A stretch of 5,785 bases of DNA from an uncultured Ruminococcus sp. GTDB taxonomy: Bacteria; Bacillota; Clostridia; Oscillospirales; Ruminococcaceae. Of the stretch, positions 1 to 5,785 are shown in pieces. Under the pieces are notes generated by a model. That model was given only the letters and a program-made list of their open reading frames with translations. It was not told where the DNA came from and did not search any database. The translations under genes were made by a program, and so were the position numbers. The first letter of the stretch is position 1. Each line of letters opens with the position of its first letter. The DNA lies in the NCBI GenBank assembly GCA_902783235.1, contig CACZQG010000077.1, positions 1 to 5,785 of the forward strand, in the 5' to 3' direction.

Positions 1-84
1 CAGTATGCCTGCATCGATTTTGTACAATCTAACGAAAAATCTGACTTCGCATCTGACGCACAATCTTTGTGCGGTATTGCCTTT
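1..84 (-). repeat. Left copy of a dispersed-repeat-like intergenic element, downstream of mrdA
   Basis: This stretch follows the mrdA stop and has no gene of its own. Read on the minus strand it begins GGCAATACCGCACAAAGA (64-81). That matches the right-hand end of the window (5707-5724) at 17 of 18 positions in inverted orientation. A second block, 16-43, matches 5756-5783 at 23 of 28 positions. The two blocks are 20 nt apart here and 31 nt apart in the right copy, so the copies are diverged relatives. Within it, 57-63 (CGCACAA) and 67-73 (TTGTGCG) form a perfect 7-bp stem with a 3-nt loop. No T-run directly follows the stem on the minus strand, although a TTTTT lies about 17 nt further on, so a terminator role is possible but not shown. 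I recall sequences of this kind between genes in Ruminococcus genomes, but that needs a search. The left end may run beyond the window. Confidence 0.6.
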
Positions 85-108
85 ACATTAGCAGATCATG
101 TCTTGGCT

Positions 109-2379
109 TTATTCATCTGCATTGTCCTCATCATTAACAGCAGCATCGATATTTACATCTCCGATATCATCAATACCGTCCTGACCGTTTTCATTGTTTT
201 GTTCATTATCAGGGTCCTGACCCTCTTCCTCATCATTTTCTTCATCTTCCCCGTCCTGATCCTCATCAGGAAATACAGTTGTCCTTGTAGTCTGACCTTC
301 GATGGGTTCTCCGTTCTCATCAGTAACTGCTTCCTTTTTCTTTCTTTCACGGTAAGGAAGGAAATTGATATTATCCATTCCATAGCAGCTGCCGTTTTCA
401 GGATATTCCTTATAGTATGCCTGTATAAGACTTCTTATCATATACTTGGAGTATTCACCGCCCTCAACTATACCGGCGAAGGCTATCTGAGGGTCATATG
501 CAGGAGCAAATCCCACAAATGCAGTATCTGTAATATTTTCTCCGTCACGATAGTTCTGAGGTGTACCGGTTTTAATAGCTACCTCAAAGCCCAGATCGGA
601 AAGTGAGTATTCACCGGGGAAACCATTTGTTGATGCTCTTATCATACCCTCTGTAACATAGCTGTAAACATACTCATTATTCAGCTTTATCTGTGCGCCT
701 ATTTGCGGCTCATGTGTGGAAAGCTTTTCCGTCATGGCATAGTCATAAAGGCTGTCTACAAGATGAGGCTTATATCTCACACCATGATTTGCAATAGTTG
801 AAGCCTGTACTGCCATTTGCAAAGGGGTTACGGATGTCTCCGACTGTCCGATACCTGCCTGAAGTACCTGACCTACTGTCCACTGCATATCCAGATCCTT
901 AAATGTTTCAGGGCATGCAAAAGCACCTGATGCATCGCCTGTCTCCAGACCAGTATGCTGTCCGAAACCGTAAAGGCTTGCATATTCTGCCAGCTTATCA
1001 ATACCAAGTCTTCTTGCCAGTTCATAGAAATAAATATTACATGATACCTTCAAAGCATCCGCCACAGCTATATCATAATGCCAGCCTGTACAGCCGACCT
1101 TTATATCATAGAACTCAAATGTTTTTTCACAGTGGAACGTGGATTCACCGGTAACAATACCCTCATTAAGACCTGCTGTAGCTGTAATGGTCTTAAAGGT
1201 TGAACCGGGTCGGTAAAGACCTCGGGTTGCACGGTTAAGCAGCGGATAGTCTTCTCTTTGCGCCACCTCATCGTAGTCCTTTTCGTAATCAAACAGATTA
1301 TATGTGGGAGCAGTAGCCATTGCCAGAACGGAATTGTCCTTTACATCCAATACAACCACCGCACCGCAGCGAGCTTTTGGATAGCCTCCCTTAGAACGCA
1401 GATACGAGGTGAAGTTTTCAAGTATATCCTGCACATCACGCTGATACTCACTGTTTACAGTAAGACGGACAGTCTTGCCTCCAACAGGCTCCTCTGTCAC
1501 ATCAGCAGATGTGACCTGTCCGTTAGTAACGGTAATGGATTTTTCGCCGTCCTTACCACGCAGCTCATCCTCCATAGCAGCCTCTATACCGCTTTTACCT
1601 ACGCTGTCATTCATAGCGTAGCCTTTTTTCTTCAATTCCTCATATTCTTCCGCATATATGGGACCTACCGATCCTATCTCATGAGGAAGAACATCTCCCT
1701 CAGATATTTTCCTGACTGCACTGTCAGTTATATCAACACCTTTGAGGCGGACACTAAGCTCCTTCAGTTCGGTTATGACCTCCATAGGTACATCTTCACA
1801 AAGAGAGTAAGGAATGCTCATGGAAAAATCACGAAGCTTCATTTCATAACGTATTCCAGCAAGAGTACGCTGATCCGCCTGGTCATATTTTTCTTTGTCT
1901 ATCTCATAATCGTCAATAAGCTTCTCTATACAGTTCTGTGCCGTAGCGTACAGATTTATACCAACTATCTTTTTGACAGTATTCTGCTCCTCCTCGGTTG
2001 AATCCTTATTGAATTCATAAGGCTCTGTACGGCTTATGGGAATAGTATCATTCCACTTTAGATCATGTTTTTTAAGTATTTTGAGAGTATCCAGCAGCAC
2101 CTGGTTGCCCTCACTGTTATCCGTGGGAAATTTGGAGGCATCTATTATGACCCTGAATCCCACCTTATTTTCTACTATAGGAACGCCCTTATAATCCACT
2201 ATCTGTCCACGAGCGGCCTTTATTGGCTGAGTATAGATAGATACCATATCTGTATCGGCGGAATAGTTTGAACCGTTTACCACCTGTATAGTCATAAGAC
2301 GCATACTTCCCAAGGCGACCGATACCACAACGATTATTGCCAGAAAAGCTGTTCTGAACCTGTTAAGGAATTCTTTCAT
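109..2379 (-). CDS. mrdA: Penicillin-binding protein 2, elongasome transpeptidase
   Basis: Class B penicillin-binding protein (756 aa) that cross-links peptidoglycan stem peptides outside the membrane during lateral wall growth. A single N-terminal membrane anchor spans residues 11-31. The PBP dimerisation/pedestal domain follows, opening with ARGQIVDYKG at 56-65. The transpeptidase domain runs from about 335 to 650 with all three active-site motifs: STFK (393-396, nucleophile S393), SCN (446-448) and KTGT (603-606). Cys418 and Cys430 flank a TGWHYD stretch as in many Gram-positive PBP2 proteins. The ATG start has AGGAGG at 2390-2395, 10 nt upstream, overlapping the mreD stop; an ATG at 2386 is out of frame. 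The stop is TAA. The protein is longer than a typical PBP2, partly because of an Asp/Glu/Asn-rich tail (about 704-756) that should be extracellular. Its place directly after mreD supports PBP2 (MrdA) rather than a division or sporulation PBP such as FtsI or SpoVD. No essential motif is missing. Confidence 0.93.
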   Translation of the reverse strand: MKEFLNRFRTAFLAIIVVVSVALGSMRLMTIQVVNGSNYSADTDMVSIYTQPIKAARGQIVDYKGVPIVENKVGFRVIIDASKFPTDNSEGNQVLLDTLKILKKHDLKWNDTIPISRTEPYEFNKDSTEEEQNTVKKIVGINLYATAQNCIEKLIDDYEIDKEKYDQADQRTLAGIRYEMKLRDFSMSIPYSLCEDVPMEVITELKELSVRLKGVDITDSAVRKISEGDVLPHEIGSVGPIYAEEYEELKKKGYAMNDSVGKSGIEAAMEDELRGKDGEKSITVTNGQVTSADVTEEPVGGKTVRLTVNSEYQRDVQDILENFTSYLRSKGGYPKARCGAVVVLDVKDNSVLAMATAPTYNLFDYEKDYDEVAQREDYPLLNRATRGLYRPGSTFKTITATAGLNEGIVTGESTFHCEKTFEFYDIKVGCTGWHYDIAVADALKVSCNIYFYELARRLGIDKLAEYASLYGFGQHTGLETGDASGAFACPETFKDLDMQWTVGQVLQAGIGQSETSVTPLQMAVQASTIANHGVRYKPHLVDSLYDYAMTEKLSTHEPQIGAQIKLNNEYVYSYVTEGMIRASTNGFPGEYSLSDLGFEVAIKTGTPQNYRDGENITDTAFVGFAPAYDPQIAFAGIVEGGEYSKYMIRSLIQAYYKEYPENGSCYGMDNINFLPYRERKKKEAVTDENGEPIEGQTTRTTVFPDEDQDGEDEENDEEEGQDPDNEQNNENGQDGIDDIGDVNIDAAVNDEDNADE

Positions 2380-2393
2380 ATATCATGCGCCTC

Positions 2394-2951
2394 CTACATT
2401 TTCATAGTGATCTGCGCCATTATCTCCTTTTTGGGATAAAAGCGATTTACAATGGGCTTAACTGCAAGATATATTATTGGTGATACTGCAATGGTATAGA
2501 ATATACATGGTACGGATATCTGTGAAAATACATATCCCGAGCCGTCATAGTTCCACATTGCATAGCAGAAAAAATAATCCAGCAGTTGATATACAAATAC
2601 CGATACCCCGGTCATAATGACCGCATTTAATGCATTTTTGAAAAGATAATGTCTGAAAACAATGGTAGTTCCAACACATATAGCGATCAATATAATACTG
2701 CTGAATCCGAAAAATGCCCGTCCATATGCCTGATCCAACACCAGACCGGTGACACCTCCCAGTACTGCCGAGGTATACTCCCCTTCATTCATACAGATGC
2801 ATATACACATAGGTATAAAATATATAGGGTGTACTCCCTTTCCTGTATTGATAAGCACCGCACAGATCAGCAGGTATATTATGTATACTGTCCAGCGGAC
2901 TGCAGCGCAGTATCTTATCCTTTGGATGCGTGTCATGTTTTTAAGTGACAT
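2394..2951 (-). CDS. mreD: Rod shape-determining membrane protein MreD
   Basis: MreD (185 aa) is an integral membrane partner of MreC in the elongasome. The sequence is almost entirely hydrophobic, with about six likely transmembrane segments near residues 20-36, 42-54, 60-76, 82-99, 105-129 and 147-166, and a basic C-terminal tail. The length is usual for the family. MreD proteins diverge strongly, so the call rests on topology plus position between mreC and mrdA. Its ATG shares one base with the mreC stop (TAATG, 2949-2953). The nearest Shine-Dalgarno, GAGGA at 2955-2959, is only 3 nt from the ATG, so translation is probably coupled to mreC termination. A later in-frame ATG (Met6, 2936) has no ribosome binding site. 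The protein has several cysteines in or near membrane segments (residues 15, 30, 49, 51, 92, 129, 149), with no function that I can assign. Confidence 0.88.
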   Translation of the reverse strand: MSLKNMTRIQRIRYCAAVRWTVYIIYLLICAVLINTGKGVHPIYFIPMCICICMNEGEYTSAVLGGVTGLVLDQAYGRAFFGFSSIILIAICVGTTIVFRHYLFKNALNAVIMTGVSVFVYQLLDYFFCYAMWNYDGSGYVFSQISVPCIFYTIAVSPIIYLAVKPIVNRFYPKKEIMAQITMKM

Positions 2952-2959
2952 TATTCCTC
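2949..2959 (-). promoter_or_regulatory. mreC/mreD stop-start junction (translational coupling)
   Basis: The mreC stop TAA (2951-2953) and the mreD start ATG (2949-2951) overlap as TAATG. The only Shine-Dalgarno-like sequence, GAGGA at 2955-2959, lies inside the last mreC codons and only 3 nt from the ATG, closer than the usual 5-9 nt. This arrangement suggests that ribosomes finishing mreC re-initiate on mreD, tying the two partner proteins together in amount. The overlap is seen directly; the coupling is inferred. Confidence 0.6.
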
Positions 2960-4018
2960 ACCGCTTTCAGGTATGTCCTGTGAAGCATTATCAGCGTCCT
3001 CATTATTCTGTGAATTTTCTGCTTCACCTTCGCTGGTTTCACCATCCTCATCAGGATGCTCTTGCTCACTGCTGTCCTCTTCACTTTTTTTATTCTCGTT
3101 ATCGGACTTTGTGCTGTCCTCTTTCTTGTCCTCTTCTTTTCTTTCTCCCACATTTCCGGTAGGTATCTCCTTTTCCTCCTCCGATTTATCAAACTCAGTT
3201 ATTACCATTACGGAGTTTATCTTTGAGATATCCACACAGGGCTGAATGACTGCATATGCAGTAAGACCGTTAGTCTCTATACCGGTATCGGTCACATTGC
3301 CGATCACATAGCCTCTGGGAAATTGTCCGCTTTTACCGGAGGTTATCATAAGATCACCGTTTTTGATCTTATTCTCCTTATCAATATATATCATTTTGCA
3401 CTTGCCGTCAGCAGCCAGGCTCAGATTACCTTCCACGATACCTGTATCACGGCTCTCAACGCACAGTGCGCCCACTGACAGATCCGGCGACATGATAGTT
3501 CTGACAGTGGAATAAGATCTTGCCACCTCAACTATAACTCCCACCAGTCCTTCAGAGGTAACAACAGGATCATAAAGCTTTATCCCATCCTTCTTACCTC
3601 TGTCAATAACAAATGAACCATAGGGATCATTTGTACTGCGGGAAATGATATTTCCGGGTCGGGAAACCTTCATATCCTCATTTTCTTCCTTGATCCCTAC
3701 AAATTTACGCAGATCAGTGACCTCTGTTCGCAGCTCCTCATAATCCACAAGACGTTTGTTCAGCTCAGCCACCTGTTCACGAAGAGCTCTGTTTTCCTCA
3801 ACATAGACCTCCGGATCAAGAAACAGATCTATTACCAGTGATACCTTATCTGAAATGGTATTGGATATCTTCTTTACAGGACTCAGCACTGAGCCTATTA
3901 TCTGAGAGCCCAATGTTGCCTCACCGTCAAGAGATACCGAATAAAGGCCGATACCAAGAAAGAATGCTGCGATACAAAGGATCACCTTGAATCTGAAGCT
4001 TTTAAAAAAATCATTCAC
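2951..4018 (-). CDS. mreC: Rod shape-determining protein MreC with long acidic C-terminal tail
   Basis: MreC (355 aa) is a bitopic scaffold that connects MreB and MreD inside to wall synthases such as PBP2 outside. Visible parts, in order: a basic N-terminus, one transmembrane segment (about 11-28), a coiled coil (about 70-105, with ALREQVAELNKRL), and the extracellular beta-rich MreC core (about 118-275), including NDPYGSFVIDRGKKDGI at 130-146 and GLVGVIVEV at 157-165. From about 278 to the end there is a low-complexity tail of Glu, Asp, Ser, Lys and Asn (about 78 residues), which many MreC proteins lack. The start is GTG at 4016-4018, preceded by AAGGAG (4027-4032) at 8-nt spacing; the ATG 4 nt further in is out of frame. 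It begins 22 nt after mreB and overlaps mreD by one base, so it is co-transcribed with both. Confidence 0.93.
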   Translation of the reverse strand: MNDFFKSFRFKVILCIAAFFLGIGLYSVSLDGEATLGSQIIGSVLSPVKKISNTISDKVSLVIDLFLDPEVYVEENRALREQVAELNKRLVDYEELRTEVTDLRKFVGIKEENEDMKVSRPGNIISRSTNDPYGSFVIDRGKKDGIKLYDPVVTSEGLVGVIVEVARSYSTVRTIMSPDLSVGALCVESRDTGIVEGNLSLAADGKCKMIYIDKENKIKNGDLMITSGKSGQFPRGYVIGNVTDTGIETNGLTAYAVIQPCVDISKINSVMVITEFDKSEEEKEIPTGNVGERKEEDKKEDSTKSDNENKKSEEDSSEQEHPDEDGETSEGEAENSQNNEDADNASQDIPESGEE

Positions 4019-4040
4019 TACTATCTCTCCTTAATTCTTA

Positions 4041-5057
4041 TCAGTAATAGTGAACGTCTTCAGTAAGAGCGTCCTCGAATTGTTCCAGCTGATCCAGTAT
4101 CTTACCTGTGCCCTCAGCCACACAGTCCAGGGGATATTCCGCCACATACACAGGCATGCCAGTCTCACGGCTGATGAGCTTGTCAAGACCTCTCAGAAGT
4201 GCTCCACCGCCGGACAAGGTGATCCCCTGATCTATTATATCTGATGAAAGCTCCGGCGGTGTCTTTTCCAAGGTCACCTTTATAGCCTCAATTACTCTTG
4301 AAAGCGGCTCGGAAAGAGCATCTCTTATCTCCGTTGAAGTAACTGTAATGTTTTCGGGAAGACCGTTTAAAAGATTACGGCCCTTGATCTCCATTGTTCT
4401 CTCATTTTCACCTGGATAAGCCGAGCCTATCTCTATCTTAATATTTTCAGCAGTTCTCTCGCCAATGAGAAGGTTATATTTCTTCTTGATAAAATTAATT
4501 ATGGAACGGTCAAATTCATCTCCCGCCACTCTCACAGATTTGGAGGTTACAATGCCACGGAGTGAAATAACAGCCACCTCGCTGGTTCCTCCTCCGATAT
4601 CCACGATCATACTTCCTGTAGCCTCCGATACAGGTAAGCCTGCTCCCATAGCGGCTGCCATGGGCTCCTCAACGATGTATACCTTTTTAGCTCCTGCATT
4701 TTCAGCAGCTTCCTTTACCGCTCTTTTTTCAACTGCGGTAACTCCCGAGGGTATGCATATAATTACCTGTGCCTTAGTAAAAAAAGTACCTCTCAGAGCT
4801 TTCTTTATAAATTCCTGCAAAAGAGTGGTTGTAATATCAAAATCCGCAATTACCCCGTCTTTCAAAGGTCTTACAGCAATTATGGAACCGGGAGTCCTGC
4901 CTATTACCTCTTTTGCCTTTTTTCCCACATATTTAGCCTTATCTGTTCTTGTATCCACAGCAACAACAGAGGGCTCACGTATGATAATTCCCTTACCCTT
5001 CATATATACAAGTGTATTGGCTGTACCAAGATCTATTCCAATATCCTTAGTGAACAT
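4041..5057 (-). CDS. mreB: Actin-like rod shape-determining protein MreB
   Basis: MreB (338 aa, a normal length) is an ATP-binding actin homologue. It polymerises on the inner face of the membrane and guides the cell-wall elongation machinery. The actin-fold nucleotide motifs are intact: phosphate-1 [11 protein letters not shown] (5-15), the EEPMAAA segment with the catalytic-type glutamate (130-136), phosphate-2 DIGGGTSE (153-160) and the adenosine motif SGGGALLRG (282-290). F92-F93 sit where the hydrophobic membrane-insertion loop of MreB is expected. The ATG start has AAGGAG at 5064-5069, 6 nt upstream, and the stop is TGA. It is the first gene of the mreBCD-mrdA operon and has its own strong promoter candidate about 210 nt upstream. 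Bacillus-type paralogues (Mbl, MreBH) share these motifs, but the linkage to mreC and mreD supports MreB itself. Confidence 0.97.
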   Translation of the reverse strand: MFTKDIGIDLGTANTLVYMKGKGIIIREPSVVAVDTRTDKAKYVGKKAKEVIGRTPGSIIAVRPLKDGVIADFDITTTLLQEFIKKALRGTFFTKAQVIICIPSGVTAVEKRAVKEAAENAGAKKVYIVEEPMAAAMGAGLPVSEATGSMIVDIGGGTSEVAVISLRGIVTSKSVRVAGDEFDRSIINFIKKKYNLLIGERTAENIKIEIGSAYPGENERTMEIKGRNLLNGLPENITVTSTEIRDALSEPLSRVIEAIKVTLEKTPPELSSDIIDQGITLSGGGALLRGLDKLISRETGMPVYVAEYPLDCVAEGTGKILDQLEQFEDALTEDVHYY

Positions 5058-5140
5058 ATTTTTCTCCTTAATTATAAAAGCACCCTATACAGGCATTTTT
5101 ACAGATCATAATTTAAATATACCCAGAATAATATACCAAA

Positions 5141-5155
5141 GCTGTACTGTACAGC
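5141..5155. promoter_or_regulatory. Perfect 15-bp palindrome, possible operator
   Basis: GCTGTACTGTACAGC is a perfect 7-bp inverted repeat around a single central base. A one-base loop cannot form an RNA hairpin of full length, so a binding site for a dimeric DNA-binding protein is more likely than an RNA element. It directly abuts TTGGTA (minus strand, 5134-5139), which with TAAATT (5110-5115) at 18-nt spacing makes a weak second promoter candidate for mreB. The regulator is unknown; it does not match the classical Gram-positive LexA box. Confidence 0.4.
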
Positions 5156-5198
5156 CCGGTTATATATGACCCGGATCTGTTATCCGGAGGTATTTTCC

Positions 5199-5259
5199 GG
5201 ACATTATCAGCCTTCAATAAGGGGCATCACCCCGTCATTATAAATAAGGCTGCGTGTCC
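5199..5259 (-). promoter_or_regulatory. Nested three-stem hairpin at the 5' end of the mreB leader
   Basis: Three coaxial stems enclose one another on the minus-strand transcript. The outer stem is GGACA (5255-5259) with TGTCC (5199-5203). The middle stem is CAGCCTT (5246-5252) with AAGGCTG (5208-5214). The inner stem is GGGG (5230-5233) with CCCC (5221-5224) around a 5-nt loop, TGATG. An extra AAT/ATT pairing is possible between the middle and inner stems. The structure begins within a base or two of the predicted transcription start. No U-run follows, so it is not an intrinsic terminator. It could protect the 5' end of the mRNA or bind a regulator; I recognise no known family. Confidence 0.5.
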
Positions 5260-5267
5260 TATATATT

Positions 5268-5296
5268 ATTATACCACCAAATGCCGTTTTTAACAA
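5268..5296 (-). promoter_or_regulatory. Sigma-A type promoter for mreB operon
   Basis: On the minus strand TTGTTA (-35, 5291-5296) and a perfect TATAAT (-10, 5268-5273) are separated by exactly 17 nt. The region upstream of the -35 is very AT-rich, which could act as an UP element. It lies between the DUF4321 gene and mreB and reads toward mreB, so the mreBCD-mrdA genes can be transcribed independently of the upstream gene. Predicted start is near 5260. Confidence 0.8.
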
Positions 5297-5310
5297 TCAT
5301 TTTTTCAAGA

Positions 5311-5325
5311 AAAATTGCCAATTTT
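5311..5325. promoter_or_regulatory. AT-rich dyad upstream of the mreB promoter
   Basis: AAAATTGCCAATTTT is a 7-bp inverted repeat around one central base, located about 14 nt upstream of the -35 hexamer, at roughly -51 to -65. On the minus strand it is followed by a short T-run, so it might be a weak terminator for the DUF4321 transcript, an activator site, or simply AT-rich sequence. Nothing distinguishes these options here. Confidence 0.25.
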
Positions 5326-5367
5326 ATCATACCTGTTTTTTATGTATTTTGACATACCCATATAAGA

Positions 5368-5625
5368 TCAGCCAATAAGCTTTTTCATCTTGGGATATGC
5401 AAAAATAGACGCAACTATCAACAATACCTGAGCAATGTTCATGGAGAAATCGATACCAAAGGTAAGCTTACACACCACAAGATTAATAGTAGTAGGCGAT
5501 ATGCTGAATCCTTTTGAGTAAGACAGCCACTGAAATGTGTCGGACCCGGATGTGATAGTTGCAAGCAATGCTCCCAGCACCACCGCAGCTATGATAAGAC
5601 CTATAAGCAATATAGTATTTTTCAT
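5368..5625 (-). CDS. Small membrane protein, DUF4321 family
   Basis: An 85-residue protein of unknown function resembling the DUF4321 family of Firmicutes, whose members are of similar size and, as I recall, often lie near maf, radC or mre genes in Clostridia. It has a hydrophobic segment at about 4-27, a polar middle, then a second hydrophobic segment at about 62-78 and a basic end (KMKK). The stretch SPTTINLVVCKLTFGIDFSMNI (about 43-64) looks like the conserved family core. The ATG at 5623-5625 is chosen because GAAAGGA lies about 9 nt upstream. The reading frame stays open to an ATG at 5748, but that extra part lies in the repeat at the window edge and looks translated only by chance. The stop is TGA. 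The gene is 310 bp ahead of mreB and probably has a separate transcript. A link to wall growth is suggested only by position. Confidence 0.82.
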   Translation of the reverse strand: MKNTILLIGLIIAAVVLGALLATITSGSDTFQWLSYSKGFSISPTTINLVVCKLTFGIDFSMNIAQVLLIVASIFAYPKMKKLIG

Positions 5626-5633
5626 CGTTTTGT

Positions 5634-5642
5634 GTCCTTTCC
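5634..5642 (-). promoter_or_regulatory. Ribosome binding site deciding the DUF4321 start
   Basis: On the minus strand GGAAAGGAC precedes the ATG at 5625 by 8 nt. This places the start at the short, family-sized 85-residue form rather than at the in-frame ATG at 5748 inside the intergenic repeat. Confidence 0.65.
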
Positions 5643-5702
5643 TATAGATAACAATATCACAGGCAAAAATCGACCTGTTTTTCGCATATACAGCCGTGCC
5701 TA

Positions 5703-5785
5703 TTAAGGCAACACCGCACAAAGACCGCTTGGAAGCTTTGCACGTCATCTGCTTGCAGATTTTCCTTTATCTTGCACAAAATCTC
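5703..5785 (+). repeat. Right copy of a dispersed-repeat-like intergenic element
   Basis: Upstream of the DUF4321 gene, the sequence from 5707 (GGCAACACCGCACAAAGA) to the window end is related, in inverted orientation, to positions 1-84. The two conserved blocks are 5707-5724 and 5756-5783. The middle differs in length and sequence, yet here too a hairpin can form: CAAAG (5719-5723) with CTTTG (5736-5740), containing an inner CTT/AAG pairing. Block 5749-5758 (CTGCTTGCAG) is another short inverted repeat. The element probably continues past the window edge. The open frame running through it on the minus strand is not supported as coding. Confidence 0.6.

Larger units (their letters stand above)
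5058..5260 (-). promoter_or_regulatory. Predicted 5' leader of the mreBCD-mrdA transcript
   Basis: If transcription starts about 7 nt after the -10 box at 5268-5273, the mRNA carries a leader of about 200 nt before mreB. The stretch holds no convincing small ORF. It is rich in inverted repeats: a nested hairpin at its 5' end (5199-5259), several CCGG-centred repeats (5156-5200) and a palindrome (5141-5155). The last 80 nt are AT-rich and end in the mreB ribosome binding site (AAGGAG, 5064-5069). I do not recognise a known riboswitch class. A leader this long and structured suggests regulation of mreB expression, but this is inference. Confidence 0.5.

Noticed and set aside
212..225. AGGGTC-CT-GACCCT inverted repeat as a possible regulatory site
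   Set aside because: It lies within the repetitive coding sequence of the PBP2 tail, where short inverted repeats are expected by chance.
67..606. Plus-strand open frame of 179 codons with a hydrophobic product
   Set aside because: It is the reverse reading of the acidic, low-complexity PBP2 tail. Asp/Glu codons read backward give Leu, Ile and Phe, which explains the false membrane-like sequence.
1258..2001. Long plus-strand open frame of 247 codons
   Set aside because: It lies wholly antisense to mrdA, whose domains and motifs are intact, and its product shows no recognisable domain.
2941..3245. Three overlapping open frames (Ser-rich and Lys/Arg-rich) over the end of mreC
   Set aside because: All are other-frame readings of the low-complexity MreC tail.
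4465..5169. Plus-strand open frame of 234 codons
   Set aside because: It is antisense to mreB and reads into the mreB leader; the composition is that of a mirrored coding frame, with no credible start signal or family.
5311..5325. Intrinsic terminator after the DUF4321 gene
   Set aside because: The stem is only A-T pairs with one G-C and lacks a proper loop at full pairing, so a terminator cannot be called; it is listed only as a dyad.
5626..5748. N-terminal extension of the DUF4321 reading frame to an ATG at 5748
   Set aside because: The extension runs through the intergenic repeat, would put a polar, cysteine-containing stretch before the first membrane segment, and is unneeded because a good ribosome binding site precedes the ATG at 5625.
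1..5785. CRISPR array, tRNA or rRNA genes, transposase, toxin-antitoxin or phage genes
   Set aside because: None is seen. No regularly spaced repeats, cloverleaf or mobile-element proteins occur, and the minus strand is almost fully occupied by the five genes described.

Overview
The window carries a cell-shape and wall-elongation cluster of a low-to-mid-GC Firmicute. All five genes lie on the minus strand, in transcription order DUF4321-type small membrane protein, mreB, mreC, mreD and mrdA (penicillin-binding protein 2). The mreB-mreC-mreD-mrdA order, the strong AGGAGG-type ribosome binding sites, the DUF4321 neighbour and the protein sequences all fit Clostridia. The style of the proteins and the intergenic repeats suggest a Ruminococcus-like member of the Oscillospiraceae. 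The genus is an inference from memory, not from a search.

Layout from right to left, the direction of transcription. Positions 5703-5785 hold part of a dispersed-repeat-like sequence. The DUF4321 gene (5368-5625) follows with its own ribosome binding site. The 310-bp gap at 5058-5367 contains a near-consensus sigma-A promoter (-35 at 5291-5296, -10 at 5268-5273), a predicted leader of about 200 nt with a nested hairpin at its very 5' end, a run of CCGG-centred inverted repeats and a perfect 15-bp palindrome. Then come mreB (4041-5057), mreC (2951-4018, GTG start), mreD (2394-2951, sharing one base with mreC) and mrdA (109-2379). These four are packed with gaps of 22, -1 and 14 nt and clearly form one operon. 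Beyond mrdA, positions 1-84 hold a second, diverged, inverted copy of the right-hand repeat, containing a perfect 7-bp hairpin.

Together the genes encode most of an elongasome. MreB forms cytoplasmic actin-like filaments, MreC and MreD link them through the membrane, and PBP2 is the transpeptidase that cross-links new peptidoglycan. RodA, the usual glycosyltransferase partner, is not in the window.

The proteins look intact and conventional. I see no undescribed multi-gene system. The parts worth a second look are non-coding or peripheral: the structured mreB leader, the palindrome, the inverted flanking repeats, and the long acidic tails on both MreC and PBP2.
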